A stretch of 64,000 bases of DNA from Acinetobacter pittii (GTDB taxonomy: Bacteria; Pseudomonadota; Gammaproteobacteria; Pseudomonadales; Moraxellaceae). Where the stretch lies: contig NZ_CP139286.1 in assembly GCF_034067285.1 (NCBI RefSeq), positions 744,001 through 808,000 of the forward strand, written 5' to 3'. The notes below the pieces were generated by a model that saw nothing but the letters and a program-made list of their open reading frames with translations, was not told the DNA's origin and did not search any database. Position 1 is the first letter of the stretch. Every line of letters starts with the position of its first letter. This document shows positions 1 through 8,402 of this stretch, piece by piece. The position numbers were made by a program, and so were the translations under genes.

Positions 1-329
1 TAGTCTAACCAAGAAGACCAACCCACCATAAAACCAACATTAGGATGAATTGATTTTTGGGCATAAGTATAGGCTGACCCAGAAGAAGGGTAGCGCTTAA
101 TCATATGTCCATAACTGATCGATGTTAATAAAATTGCGACTAATGCAAAGATGTAGGAAGTTGGTACATGACCGCCACTTCGCTCTGATACTAAACCAAA
201 AGTATCGAATAACGTTAATGGCTGAATGTAAGCTAAACCAATAATAATAATGTGCCAAAGCACAAGATTCTTTTGAAGTTTAGCTGTTGGTTTAGTCCCA
301 GATAAATTTGTCAACGGCGTTATCCTCAT
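1..329 (-). CDS. APC family amino acid permease, N-terminal part (runs off window)
   Basis: Reading leftwards from an ATG at 327-329 gives about 109 residues with no stop before the window edge. The sequence has a short polar N-terminus, then hydrophobic stretches such as LVLWHIIIIGLAYIQPL and SYIFALVAILLTSISYG, followed by RYPSSGSAYTYAQ and GFMVGWSSWL. The P-x-GSAYTYA pattern and the G-F-x-V-GW motif after it are typical of the first transmembrane segments of APC-superfamily amino acid or polyamine permeases of the inner membrane. The substrate cannot be told from this fragment. It lies upstream of, and on the same strand as nothing else in the window; the next gene, an alcohol dehydrogenase, ends at 580 with its own terminator between them, so the two look separately transcribed. 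Confidence 0.8.
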   Translation of the reverse strand, partial: MRITPLTNLSGTKPTAKLQKNLVLWHIIIIGLAYIQPLTLFDTFGLVSERSGGHVPTSYIFALVAILLTSISYGHMIKRYPSSGSAYTYAQKSIHPNVGFMVGWSSWLD

Positions 330-516
330 AATCGTTGATCAAGGATCAGCTTGGTGTTAAGGATCGTTTGAGACGAACGATCCCCCCTACAGAAAAAGAT
401 AAAGTGCGCCAATCTATCCTAAATTGATGCAAATTGTCAGTACTTTCATCGATTTTTTAGCAAATTTTTTGCCATATTTCCAAATAAAATGATGAGCAAA
501 AATTCATGACTATAAA

Positions 517-549
517 AAAGGTCTGATTTTGTTTAAAAATCAGACCTTT
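517..549 (-). terminator. Rho-independent terminator of the alcohol dehydrogenase gene
   Basis: A 14-bp perfect stem (517-530 with 536-549) with a 5-nt loop is followed, on the minus strand, by a run of six T (514-519). It lies 30 bases downstream of the alcohol dehydrogenase stop codon. Confidence 0.85.
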
Positions 550-579
550 AGAATTGAGGTTCAAATTTAACTTATCGAA

Positions 580-1764
580 TTACCATGCTTTTTGTAAGAT
601 ATCTCGAATATCTTTTAAGCTAGCTTCTTTAGGATTGTAAATAATTGAGCCATCATTTAGTGCTTTTTCTGCAATTTCATCGAGCTGAGCTTCATTTACT
701 TTACCTGTTTCGCGTAAAGTGCGTGGTAACTTGGTTAAAGTAAATAGACGGTCACGCATTGCCAAAATCGTAGCAATTGCTCTATCTGCACGTTGAGTTG
801 CTGGAGTTTGTGCATAGATATCAGCACCAGCTAACGGTAATAGTAACTCACCAACTTTCTGCCCATTTACCTGCTTATTATATTCAAGCACATAAGGTAA
901 GAATAAATTCATGCATAACCCATGGGGCAGGTGAGCAACAGCACCTAAAGCATGTCCTAAAGAGTGTACAAGTCCTACCATTGAATTAGAAAATGCAATT
1001 CCCGCCATTGTTGAGGCTTGTGCTAGTTCTAAACGACCTTGCTGGTCATTTGGATTTTCTAAGACATTAAATAAGTTTTCACTAATTTTCTTAATCCCCG
1101 CACTTGCATATGCATCACTTAATGGATTAGCAGCCAAACATGTATAGGCTTCAACACAATGCGTTAAAGCATCCATACCTGTCATTGCGGTTAAATGAGG
1201 TGGTAGTGTAAGGGTCATGCGTGGATCTAAAATCGCTGCATGTGGCATGAGGTAGGCAGATGTGAATGCTAATTTAACATTCTTTTGTGTATCTGAAACC
1301 ACAGCAACCATAGTCACTTCAGATCCAGTACCTGAAGTTGTGGGAATTACAAAAAATGGTTTTAATGGTTTTGGTAAGTTATGTGCGCCAACATATTGCA
1401 GAAGGTCATCTCCACCTTCAGATACTAAAATGTTAGTGGCTTTAGAGGTGTCAATAACTGAACCACCACCTACTGCAATAATCGCATCACATTTATTGGT
1501 GCGATAAGCTTCTGCTGCCAAACGAACCACTTCTAAACTTGAATCAGGTGGTACATCATCAAAGACATGAGCAATAACAGTATCTGTGGTACTAAATGCA
1601 GCTTCAATCGGGGACAACAAACCATTCGCACGTACACCTTTATCTGTAATGATAAGAGGACGTTTTGCACCTAAAGTTGCAAGTTCAAATGGAATATGTT
1701 CTAACGCAGCGTTACCAGCAATGACTTTTACAGGACAAAAGAATTCGTAATATGGTTTAGCCAT
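580..1764 (-). CDS. Iron-containing (group III) alcohol dehydrogenase
   Basis: The 394-residue product has the usual length for Fe-dependent alcohol dehydrogenases (YiaY/FucO/EutG type), which interconvert primary alcohols and aldehydes with NAD(P). Visible family marks are the nucleotide-binding GGGSVID near residue 98, the PTTSGTGSEVT motif near 141-151, and the metal-binding segment GMDALTHCVEAY followed by HSLGHALGAVAHLPHG, which supply the Asp and His ligands. The start follows directly after the stop of the SCP2-like gene (one base between), so the two form an operon transcribed leftwards and ending at the terminator at 517-549. The alcohol substrate cannot be assigned. Coupling to a lipid-binding SCP2-like partner hints at a hydrophobic substrate, but that is inference. 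Confidence 0.9.
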   Translation of the reverse strand: MAKPYYEFFCPVKVIAGNAALEHIPFELATLGAKRPLIITDKGVRANGLLSPIEAAFSTTDTVIAHVFDDVPPDSSLEVVRLAAEAYRTNKCDAIIAVGGGSVIDTSKATNILVSEGGDDLLQYVGAHNLPKPLKPFFVIPTTSGTGSEVTMVAVVSDTQKNVKLAFTSAYLMPHAAILDPRMTLTLPPHLTAMTGMDALTHCVEAYTCLAANPLSDAYASAGIKKISENLFNVLENPNDQQGRLELAQASTMAGIAFSNSMVGLVHSLGHALGAVAHLPHGLCMNLFLPYVLEYNKQVNGQKVGELLLPLAGADIYAQTPATQRADRAIATILAMRDRLFTLTKLPRTLRETGKVNEAQLDEIAEKALNDGSIIYNPKEASLKDIRDILQKAW

Positions 1765-1765
1765 G

Positions 1766-2299
1766 TTATGCGCTCCGCTTGAAATAGGATTTGGCTACTT
1801 TTAAGTAAATATTTGCAGCCTCGTTGAATTTTTCTTTTAGGGTAAGTTCTGTTGGGTATTCTTTGACTGCAAGTGACGCAACCAATTTAGGTAAAATAAG
1901 AGATTCCATTCTATTTAAACAACGAACAAAGCGGATTCCAGCAGACACATCACCATCGGCGATCATACGATCATTAGCAAATGCCTGAGCAGTACTTTCT
2001 TGAAAAGAAAATACTATAAATGCATGAGTTACATGTTTGAATGTGATGGTTAAGTCCGGCTTTCTTTCAGCTCTTTTGAGTAGCTCTAACTGTTTGTCTT
2101 CTGTGACCCGAGCAAAAAATGCTGGTCCATTTGGGAAAACATTCATTGAAAGTACAAAGTGAACAGGAAATTTAGATACTTCCTCTTGTATTTCAGTGTC
2201 CACTTGACTCGCCATGACTAAGCCACGACCAATAACATCCATCATGAGCTTAACATAGGCAAGTTGCAGAGTAGGCTTTACAGCTTTTGTCGAAATCAC
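1766..2299 (-). CDS. SCP2-like sterol/lipid-binding domain protein
   Basis: This 177-residue soluble protein has no signal peptide or membrane segment. The middle part (about residues 45-120: FPVHFVLSMN, then KPDLTITFKHVTHAFIVFSF, then ANDRMIADGDVSAGIRFVRCLN) follows the pattern of SCP2-type lipid-binding domains, in which a beta-strand PDLTIT element precedes a helix and an I-x-x-GD segment. No catalytic function is evident. It is the first gene of a two-gene operon with the Fe-alcohol dehydrogenase, one base apart. A perfect 18-bp palindrome lies 36 bases upstream of its start (2336-2353) and may be its operator. An alternative is simply a conserved protein of unknown function; the SCP2 assignment is moderate. 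Confidence 0.7.
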   Translation of the reverse strand: MISTKAVKPTLQLAYVKLMMDVIGRGLVMASQVDTEIQEEVSKFPVHFVLSMNVFPNGPAFFARVTEDKQLELLKRAERKPDLTITFKHVTHAFIVFSFQESTAQAFANDRMIADGDVSAGIRFVRCLNRMESLILPKLVASLAVKEYPTELTLKEKFNEAANIYLKVAKSYFKRSA

Positions 2300-2335
2300 T
2301 CGCGTATCCCTTGTTAAAATTATGCAAAAGCAAAT

Positions 2336-2353
2336 TTAGAGTAATTACTCTAA
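2336..2353. promoter_or_regulatory. 18-bp perfect palindrome upstream of the SCP2/ADH operon
   Basis: TTAGAGTAATTACTCTAA is a perfect inverted repeat with no spacer, centred about 45 bases upstream of the start codon of the SCP2-like gene and in the short gap after lipB. Its position and symmetry suggest a dimeric repressor or activator site. No T-run follows on either strand, so it is a poor terminator. Confidence 0.5.
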
Positions 2354-2380
2354 TCCATTTTTATTTCATCGCAAAGCGAT

Positions 2381-3034
2381 TTATTCAGATTTGACTTCTG
2401 GGTCATTAAAGTACCCAGTATTCTTAATATACTCAATAAAGTCTTGGCAAAGTTGAGTGAATGATGGATAGGGAGTCACTAAATCTTGTATGCGGACCAT
2501 TTCTAAACCTGCATAACCGCAAGGATTGATAGTTTGGAACCCATCTAACGCACAGTCCAAGTTTAATGCTAATCCATGATAGCTACGGCCACGACGAATT
2601 TTAAAACCTAAAGAACCAATTTTACGACCATCCACATATACTCCAGGAGCATCGGGCTTGGCATATGCTTCAATTCCGTATTTTTTCAAAATATCTATCA
2701 TGAATTGTTCAGCAAAACTGACCAATGTACGTACGTTCCATTTTAGACGATTAAGATCAAACATGAAGTAGGCAACGAGTTGACCTGGTCCATGCCAAGT
2801 TACTTGCCCACCACGGTCAGTTTGTACTACGGGGATATTTGATGAAATTAGGATATGTTCAGGTTTACCAGCTTGACCTTGGGTTAAGACATTATGATGT
2901 TGAAGTAACCATAACTCATCAGGCGTATCTTGATCACGCTCGTTTGTTAAGAGTTTCATGGTTTCAAACTTGCTTTGATAATCTTGTAAATCGTTCCATT
3001 GCCGAATGATCAAGTTGGGTTTATCAAGGCTCAT
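2381..3034 (-). CDS. lipB: Octanoyltransferase (lipoyl(octanoyl) transferase)
   Basis: LipB moves octanoyl from acyl carrier protein to lipoyl domains, the first step of lipoate attachment. That is relevant to the 2-oxoglutarate dehydrogenase encoded in this window. The 217-residue product shows the family signature [20 protein letters not shown] near residues 75-94, the lysine motif [19 protein letters not shown], and the catalytic cysteine in [11 protein letters not shown] chose the ATG at 3032-3034. A GTG one codon upstream is also possible; AGGAAG lies 8 bases upstream of the ATG and 5 upstream of the GTG. It lies downstream of a ybeD-like gene on the same strand, but a good terminator (3188-3220) separates them, so lipB probably has its own promoter in 3035-3185. 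Confidence 0.95.
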   Translation of the reverse strand: MSLDKPNLIIRQWNDLQDYQSKFETMKLLTNERDQDTPDELWLLQHHNVLTQGQAGKPEHILISSNIPVVQTDRGGQVTWHGPGQLVAYFMFDLNRLKWNVRTLVSFAEQFMIDILKKYGIEAYAKPDAPGVYVDGRKIGSLGFKIRRGRSYHGLALNLDCALDGFQTINPCGYAGLEMVRIQDLVTPYPSFTQLCQDFIEYIKNTGYFNDPEVKSE

Positions 3035-3187
3035 CACAATATCTTCCTATAAGTTAGTTTATGCGGCATCCAGTTAACATCTACTAGATAAAAGCCGAAA
3101 ACTTTGTAATTTTAAAGGATTTTGTAAAAGGAATTCTAAATATTTGTAGGGCTTTTCGTGGCTTGTTAACTTTAAAATTTCCAAAAA

Positions 3188-3220
3188 AATACCACAGTAA
3201 GAATATCTAACTGTGGTATT
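3188..3220 (-). terminator. Terminator after the ybeD-like gene
   Basis: An 11-bp perfect stem (3188-3198 with 3210-3220) around an 11-nt loop is followed on the minus strand by a T-run (A-run 3183-3189 on the plus strand). It separates the ybeD-like gene from lipB. Confidence 0.8.
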
Positions 3221-3237
3221 CATTGAAGAACTTAAAA

Positions 3238-3525
3238 TTAAAGCGCAGTTCTAATCTGCGGGCAAGCAGCCAAGTCGGCATAAAGTGCATGAACTTGTTC
3301 TAATTCTTCAAAGCGCAATTGTGCTGTTAAAGAATGATACTTGCCGGTGCGAGATTCTTGAACTTTTAATGTTGAGTCATCAAAGTCTGGGAAATGTTTC
3401 ACCAAAATATCGACTACTGCAACACGTAATTCTTCACCCGCATCGCCAATAAGTTTAATTGGATAATCCATCGGAAATACCCAAAGATGTTCTTGTAGTT
3501 CGCGAGATGGAGTGCGGTCTAACAT
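3238..3525 (-). CDS. ybeD: YbeD-like DUF493 family protein
   Basis: The 95-residue protein has the short ACT-like fold pattern of the YbeD/DUF493 family: FPMDYPIKLIGDAGEELRVAVVDILVKHFPDF, then a strand ending SLTAQLRFE, then a helix before a final strand. The molecular role is not established. In enterobacteria ybeD is the neighbour of lipB, and that linkage is kept here. A strong ribosome site, GAGGT, lies 5 bases before the ATG at 3523-3525. The gene is bounded by terminators on both sides (3188-3220 and 3544-3569), so it is probably monocistronic. Confidence 0.85.
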   Translation of the reverse strand: MLDRTPSRELQEHLWVFPMDYPIKLIGDAGEELRVAVVDILVKHFPDFDDSTLKVQESRTGKYHSLTAQLRFEELEQVHALYADLAACPQIRTAL

Positions 3526-3543
3526 AAGTTACCTCATGATTTG

Positions 3544-3569
3544 AAACGCCTGCATTATCGCAGGCGTTT
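3544..3569 (-). terminator. Probable terminator of rpoD
   Basis: A 10-bp perfect GC-rich stem (3544-3553 with 3560-3569) with a 6-nt loop lies 54 bases downstream of the rpoD stop. The T-run after it on the minus strand is short, so termination may be partial. It also lies just upstream of the ybeD-like start. Confidence 0.65.
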
Positions 3570-3622
3570 ATAGCTCTTTCTATTAAATGGGGCTTGGTTT
3601 TGAAATTTCAAGCTTTCAAAAA

Positions 3623-5509
3623 TTAGTCATTTTCCAAGAAAGAACGTAAGTGTTCAGAACGAGAAGGGTGGCGTAATTTACGCAATGCTTTCGCTTCAAT
3701 CTGACGAATACGTTCACGTGTTACGTCAAATTGTTTACCTACTTCTTCAAGTGTGTGATCGGTTGGCATATCAATACCAAAACGCATCTTCAATACTTTC
3801 GCTTCACGTTCAGTTAAGTTTTCCAATACTTCACGAGTTGCTTCTTTTAAGCCTTCTGAAGTCGCAGCATCAATTGGAGAAGTGATGTTTTGATCTTCAA
3901 TGAAATCGCCAAGATGCGAATCTTCATCATCACCAATAGGTGTTTCCATCGAGATCGGTTCTTTCGCAATTTTAAGTACTTTACGAACCTTAACTTCATC
4001 CATTTCTAAACGTTCACCTAATTCTTCAGGTGTTGGTTCACGGCCCATTTCTTGTAACAATTGACGAGATACGCGGTTGATCTTATTAATCGTTTCAATC
4101 ATGTGTACTGGAATACGAATTGTACGAGCCTGATCGGCGATCGAACGGGTAATTGCCTGACGAATCCACCAAGTTGCATAAGTCGAGAATTTATAACCAC
4201 GACGGTATTCAAACTTGTCTACAGCTTTCATCAAACCAATGTTCCCTTCTTGAATCAAGTCAAGGAACTGTAAACCACGGTTGGTATATTTCTTCGCAAT
4301 CGAAATTACCAAACGAAGGTTGGCTTCTACCATTTCTTTCTTGGCACGACGTGCTTTCGCTTCGCCAATTGCCATACGTTTAGAGATATCTTTAATTTCA
4401 GCAACGCTTAAACTAAGCTCTTTCTCAATATCTGCAATCTTTTGCTGGAATGCTAAAACATCAGGACGAACTTTTTCTAAATGTGCCTTGATTTCAGCAG
4501 GAGCTTTAGCAATTTGTTCGTCTAACCAAGCTGGATTAGATTCTTGTTTAGGGAAAGATGTACGGAATTGAGTACGGTCCATACGGCCACGACGGACTGC
4601 ATAACGCATGATTTCACGTTCATTGGCACGAATTTGCTCATGTGTACCACGAATCATTTCAGAAATGATATCGAATAAACGAGGTGTAAATTTAAACATC
4701 ATGAATACAGTAGCTAAAGCTTCTAAAGCTTCTTCAGCCTCTGGGCTATTACGACCATGTTTTTCAACTGCAGCTTTTGTTTTAGCCCAAGCAGCTTCTA
4801 GTTCAGTAAAACGAACTTTCGCTACTTCAGGGTCTGGACCTGAATCACCTTCAGAGTCATCATCACCTTCAGACTCTTCTTCTTCATCGTCATCATCAAG
4901 CTTAACTTCTTTGGTTGATTTTGAAGATGATTCGTCTTCTTCTTCAAGCTCTTCAACTTCTTCTAAAACTTCTGGAATATCTTCATCAGTTTCAGGATCG
5001 AGATAACCAGATAAAATATCGGCAAGACGACGTTCGCCAGTTAGGAAATCATTATATTCTTTTAATACAACTTCAACAGCATTTGGCCAGTAAGCGATTG
5101 AATTAAGGACATCACGGATACCTTCTTCAATACGTTTGGCAATGCTGATTTCACCTTCACGGGTTAACAGCTCAACTGTACCCATTTCACGCATGTACAT
5201 ACGTACAGGGTCTGTCGTACGTCCAGGCTCATTTTCAACCGATGCAAGTACGGCAGCAGCTTCTTCTTCAGCAACCTCATCAGTTGCTTCAGCCGACTCA
5301 CCGAACATGGTATCGTCAGATTCAGGTGCACGCTCGTGTACAGGAATACCAACGTCTTGAAGCATTTGAATAATGTCTTCAATCTGTTCGCTTTCAGTAA
5401 TCGAGTCCGGCAGATGATCGTTAACCTCAGCGTAAGTTAAGTAACCTTGTTCTTTGCCTCGGCTAATCAGAGCCGCTACTTGAGAAGTAGGGGAATGCAT
5501 ATCGCTCAT
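3623..5509 (-). CDS. rpoD: RNA polymerase primary sigma factor (sigma-70)
   Basis: The 628-residue protein is the housekeeping sigma factor. Region 1.1 occupies roughly the first 80 residues, region 1.2 follows at [11 protein letters not shown], and a non-conserved region carries a very acidic tract (about residues 185-230, mixed D, E and S). Region 2 includes [20 protein letters not shown] and then [20 protein letters not shown], the -10 recognition and melting segment. Region 4 ends with [20 protein letters not shown], the -35 recognition helix-turn-helix. Length and motif order match gamma-proteobacterial RpoD. Unlike the enterobacterial rpsU-dnaG-rpoD operon, no rpsU or dnaG lies next to it; its upstream neighbour is a divergent small acidic gene. 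Confidence 0.97.
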   Translation of the reverse strand: MSDMHSPTSQVAALISRGKEQGYLTYAEVNDHLPDSITESEQIEDIIQMLQDVGIPVHERAPESDDTMFGESAEATDEVAEEEAAAVLASVENEPGRTTDPVRMYMREMGTVELLTREGEISIAKRIEEGIRDVLNSIAYWPNAVEVVLKEYNDFLTGERRLADILSGYLDPETDEDIPEVLEEVEELEEEDESSSKSTKEVKLDDDDEEEESEGDDDSEGDSGPDPEVAKVRFTELEAAWAKTKAAVEKHGRNSPEAEEALEALATVFMMFKFTPRLFDIISEMIRGTHEQIRANEREIMRYAVRRGRMDRTQFRTSFPKQESNPAWLDEQIAKAPAEIKAHLEKVRPDVLAFQQKIADIEKELSLSVAEIKDISKRMAIGEAKARRAKKEMVEANLRLVISIAKKYTNRGLQFLDLIQEGNIGLMKAVDKFEYRRGYKFSTYATWWIRQAITRSIADQARTIRIPVHMIETINKINRVSRQLLQEMGREPTPEELGERLEMDEVKVRKVLKIAKEPISMETPIGDDEDSHLGDFIEDQNITSPIDAATSEGLKEATREVLENLTEREAKVLKMRFGIDMPTDHTLEEVGKQFDVTRERIRQIEAKALRKLRHPSRSEHLRSFLEND

Positions 5510-5867
5510 CTTTGCTTACTCTTTGTTGAATCTGTGGCAGTGAAAAACCGTGCATGATAGCACAATTTGCTTGAAATGTTTTGGCTTTGATCAGTAACCG
5601 TTAAATAAAAAATATCTTTGAATTCACGTCTGTTTTTTGAATATTGGGCTAAAATCATTTTTTTCAAGCTTAAATCATCGAAAAGATCATAGAATTTTTT
5701 TTTGTTCAAAAAAATAGTTCAGGTTTATAAATACACAATTTTTTGGGTGAAAAAAAGTACAAATATGCAGTTTAATGAAAAAAATATAAATAAAACTTGA
5801 CACGGTTAAATAAGCAAGATAAATAGCGGCTAGACCCATTCACATTTTTTCATTAGAGGTAGTTTTA
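5510..5867. other. Divergent intergenic region rpoD / PA3496-like gene
   Basis: This 358-bp AT-rich stretch holds the upstream regions of rpoD (leftward) and of the small acidic gene (rightward). A clear plus-strand sigma-70 promoter is at 5797-5825. Short ORFs across it have no ribosome sites or family resemblance and I do not regard them as genes. Confidence 0.5.
5797..5825 (+). promoter_or_regulatory. Sigma-70 promoter for the PA3496-like gene
   Basis: TTGACA at 5797-5802, a 17-base spacer, then TAAATA at 5820-5825. The -35 is perfect and the spacing optimal; the predicted start is about 35 bases before the GTG start codon. Confidence 0.65.
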
Positions 5868-6074
5868 GTGTCTTCTACAGATTTTGAATTAGATGATAAC
5901 TACGGTGATGATGATGATGTCGGTTTTGATGAGTCATCAGGCAAAATCACTGCGAAAGAATCATTAGAAAAACGTAGATTAATTGATGATCTATTGGCTC
6001 AACGTCGTTTAGAGCGTGAGTTAAAAGATTTTGATTACGATTTAGACGATGATGATCTTGATGATGAAGACTAA
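5868..6074 (+). CDS. Small acidic protein, PA3496-like family
   Basis: The 68-residue product starts at GTG, with AGAGGT seven bases upstream. It has two acidic ends (NYGDDDDVGFDE near the start, DYDLDDDDLDDED at the end) flanking a charged helical middle, EKRRLIDDLLAQRRLERELK. This layout matches small proteins annotated as the PA3496 family, for which a role in envelope integrity has been suggested. No signal peptide or membrane segment is present, so I cannot place it in the envelope from sequence alone. It has its own promoter (5797-5825) and is followed 74 bases later by a YecA/YgfB-like gene on the same strand, possibly co-transcribed. Confidence 0.7.
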   Translation: MSSTDFELDDNYGDDDDVGFDESSGKITAKESLEKRRLIDDLLAQRRLERELKDFDYDLDDDDLDDED

Positions 6075-6148
6075 TCAAATCTGAATAGGGCATCGTCAGC
6101 TTAGATGCTATGCTATCGTAGATTTCTTTTTTATAGTCAGGTAACACA

Positions 6149-6673
6149 ATGAGTGCGTTAGATTTAGACCAATTAAGTGAATATCTAGATGGAGACCACA
6201 ATGAGTATGGTCTAGATTTCGCTGCAACTCATGGTTTTCTGTGTGCAATTGCAGTAGGCCCTCAGTTTGATCGTTGGTTGGATGAATTATTTGATAATAA
6301 CCATAAAAAGGTTCCTGCCGAAATTATTCAGCAGATCAAAGCATGGTTAGAGTCAATTCGACAAGACTTAGCAAATGAAAATGGGATTGAATTTCCGTTT
6401 GAAATTGAAGAAGCCGATGTTGAGTCTAGCTTAGGCGACTGGAGTGTTGGATTTGTTGATGCAATGTTCTTAAATGAAGATGCATGGTTTGCACCTGAAT
6501 ACGAAGAACAACTAATTGATTTAACTTTACCAATGATGGTATTTAGTGGAATTGATGAAGAAGATCCTCAGATGGAATCTTTCCGTCGTAATGGACAGTT
6601 AATGGATGAACTGGCAGAAGAAATCCCAGATAATTTGAATGAATTATACTTGATGTATCATACGCCAAATTAA
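6149..6673 (+). CDS. UPF0149 (YecA/YgfB) family protein
   Basis: The 174-residue acidic protein matches the UPF0149 pattern: a start that reads L-x-x-L-x-E-Y-L-D, then ATHGFLCAIAVGP near residue 28, a helix-rich middle, and GDWSVGFVDAMFLNEDAW near residue 95, where family members have a conserved W-x-x-GF element. The C-terminal cysteine-rich SEC-C zinc motif found on some YecA proteins is absent; the protein ends shortly after EEIPDNLNELYL. Function is unknown for most of the family. A terminator at 6696-6715 ends the transcript. Confidence 0.8.
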   Translation: MSALDLDQLSEYLDGDHNEYGLDFAATHGFLCAIAVGPQFDRWLDELFDNNHKKVPAEIIQQIKAWLESIRQDLANENGIEFPFEIEEADVESSLGDWSVGFVDAMFLNEDAWFAPEYEEQLIDLTLPMMVFSGIDEEDPQMESFRRNGQLMDELAEEIPDNLNELYLMYHTPN

Positions 6674-6695
6674 TTTATTAGAAGAAATAATAAAT

Positions 6696-6715
6696 AACGT
6701 CCTTTCTAGGGCGTT
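6696..6715 (+). terminator. Terminator after the YecA/YgfB-like gene
   Basis: A 7-bp stem with one G-U pair (6696-6702 with 6709-6715) and a 6-nt loop is followed by T residues, 22 bases after the stop codon. Confidence 0.75.
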
Positions 6716-6749
6716 TTTTATTATGAAAAATTAAGTGATATAAAATAAA

Positions 6750-6779
6750 AAAGGGCATTTAGAAATCTAAATGCCCTTT
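6750..6779 (-). terminator. Terminator of trhO
   Basis: A perfect stem of 13-14 bp (6750-6763 with 6766-6779) with a very short loop, followed on the minus strand by a T-rich stretch, lies just downstream of the trhO stop codon. Confidence 0.85.
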
Positions 6780-6797
6780 GAAAACTATTTTATATTT

Positions 6798-7730
6798 TTA
6801 TAGACGTTTACGCTTTGCAGCAGCAATTTGTGACTGGCGCATACGGAAACCAGCTTTTTGCTTTTCAGTGGTCTTGTCGATGCAATAAACGCAAGAAACA
6901 CCGTGTTCATAACTAGGTAGAGCCGACTCTTCAGGAGTTAAAGGCCAACCACAAGCATGACATTTAATGTTAACGCCTTCTTCGACGCCATGAGTTACAG
7001 CAGTACGGCCATCAAATACAAAACATTCACCTTCCCATAAACTTTCATCAGCTGGGGTTTCTTCTAAATACTTAAGAATACCGCCTTTAAGGTGGTAAAC
7101 CTCTTTAAATCCTTCTTGAAGAAGTAAAGAAGTTGATTTTTCGCAGCGAATACCGCCAGTACAGAACATCGCAATTTTTTTATCTTTATGTTGCTCTAAT
7201 TCTTTCTTAACGTATTCTGGAAACTCACGGAATGTTTCTGTTTTAGGATCAATTGCACCCTTGAACGTACCTGCTTTATATTCATAGTCGTTGCGTGTGT
7301 CGATTAAAATTACATCATCACGTGCAATTAAATCATTCCATTCTTTAGGATCAAGGTAGTGACCCACTAAGTCGCGTGGTTTAACTTCAACGCCTAAAGT
7401 TACAATTTCTTCTTTAAGCTTAATTTTCATTTTGCGGAAAGGTTTGTCAGAGCTATGGGATTCTTTGTATTCCATAGAGCCGAAGCCTTCATTGAGCAAA
7501 AATTGATGTAACGTATCAATTGCTACGCGATCGCCAGCAACAGTACCATTAATTCCTTCACCTGCTACAATCAGAGTTCCACAGAGGTTAATTGTTTTCA
7601 CTAAGTCTAATAAGCGTTGTTGAAGATCGGCAGGATCTTGAACTTCTTTAAATTGATATAGTGCGGCAACAACCCAACCTGCGGTCGCTTGCTGTTCTAC
7701 AGGTGCAAGCTGTTCTACAGTAGCGTTCAT
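6798..7730 (-). CDS. trhO: tRNA uridine(34) hydroxylase, rhodanese-type (TrhO/YceA)
   Basis: This rhodanese-domain protein of about 310 residues belongs to the TrhO (YceA) family, which makes 5-hydroxyuridine at position 34 of tRNA. An N-terminal acylphosphatase-like domain (AGEGINGTVAG) precedes the rhodanese domain (DTRNDYEYKAGTFKGA). The active-site loop FCTGGIRCEKST carries the catalytic cysteine. The C-terminus has two CxxC pairs (CHACG and CVYC), also typical of the family. I start at the ATG at 7728-7730: a TTG four codons upstream would sit inside TTGGAG, which is better read as the ribosome site for this ATG. It is transcribed leftwards and divergent from the DUF1289 gene. Confidence 0.9.
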   Translation of the reverse strand: MNATVEQLAPVEQQATAGWVVAALYQFKEVQDPADLQQRLLDLVKTINLCGTLIVAGEGINGTVAGDRVAIDTLHQFLLNEGFGSMEYKESHSSDKPFRKMKIKLKEEIVTLGVEVKPRDLVGHYLDPKEWNDLIARDDVILIDTRNDYEYKAGTFKGAIDPKTETFREFPEYVKKELEQHKDKKIAMFCTGGIRCEKSTSLLLQEGFKEVYHLKGGILKYLEETPADESLWEGECFVFDGRTAVTHGVEEGVNIKCHACGWPLTPEESALPSYEHGVSCVYCIDKTTEKQKAGFRMRQSQIAAAKRKRL

Positions 7731-7841
7731 GGAAAACTCCAAATGTATTAAGATAGAAATTTAAGGCGCATATTTTAGCGCGAAAATTTGTAATAAGCGA
7801 GAAAACCATAAAAAGTATATGGTTTATTTAAGGAGTTTGTT

Positions 7842-8327
7842 TTGAGTAATGATCATCGAACGCTCTCTCTCACCCCATGTGCAGGGCGTTGTTCAACAGT
7901 TTTTGGTGATCAGGTTTGCCGTGGTTGTCGTCGTTTTAACCACGAGGTGATTCAATGGAATACTTATACAGCAGAGCAGCGTTTGGCTGTATGGAAGCGT
8001 TTAGACGATCAGTTGAATCAAATCTTAGTACCGATGCTGCCTCATGCAGACTTACAGCATGTTGAGGGCTTCATTTTAAGTAAGCGTGTTCGGTTAATGG
8101 AAGGGGCGAGCCAAGGTCGTAAGCTTTATCACGCTTTAAAAATATGTGAAAAGAATAAACATCTTGCACACGAGAGTGGTTTGGGTATTTCGGAGTCTCA
8201 AGTCAAAACCATATGGGTAGAATTTGAAAGACGTGTTTTAGCTTTGGCTAAAGCGAGCTATGAATTGGCTTGGTTGCGAGCAGATGGAATTAGCCATCAC
8301 TTGTTAACTATGTATGAAGAAGAATAA
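7842..8327 (+). CDS. DUF1289 domain protein
   Basis: The 161-residue protein starts at TTG, with AAGGAG nine bases upstream. The N-terminus has the DUF1289 cysteine cluster: CAGRC, then VCRGCRRF, followed by a helical W-x-x-Y-T-x-x-QR-x-AVWKRL segment. The cysteines probably bind a metal, but function is unknown. The C-terminal hundred residues are helical and not recognised further. It ends at a bidirectional terminator shared with the convergent gltA. Confidence 0.8.
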   Translation: MSNDHRTLSLTPCAGRCSTVFGDQVCRGCRRFNHEVIQWNTYTAEQRLAVWKRLDDQLNQILVPMLPHADLQHVEGFILSKRVRLMEGASQGRKLYHALKICEKNKHLAHESGLGISESQVKTIWVEFERRVLALAKASYELAWLRADGISHHLLTMYEEE

Positions 8328-8356
8328 GTTTAGAGTAGAAAAAAGACTTAAATAAA

Positions 8357-8380
8357 AAAGCTGCCAGAAGGCAGCTTTTT
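8357..8380. terminator. Bidirectional terminator between the DUF1289 gene and gltA
   Basis: A 10-bp perfect stem (8357-8366 with 8371-8380) and a 4-nt loop are flanked by an A-run on the left and a T-run on the right. It can serve the rightward DUF1289 gene and the leftward gltA. Confidence 0.88.
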
Positions 8381-8402
8381 TTCATTAATTTTCTTTCAAA
8401 TA

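Noticed and set aside
5506..5709. 67-codon ORF on the minus strand upstream of rpoD
   Set aside because: It overlaps the start of rpoD, is AT-rich and poor in recognisable features; more likely the rpoD upstream region.
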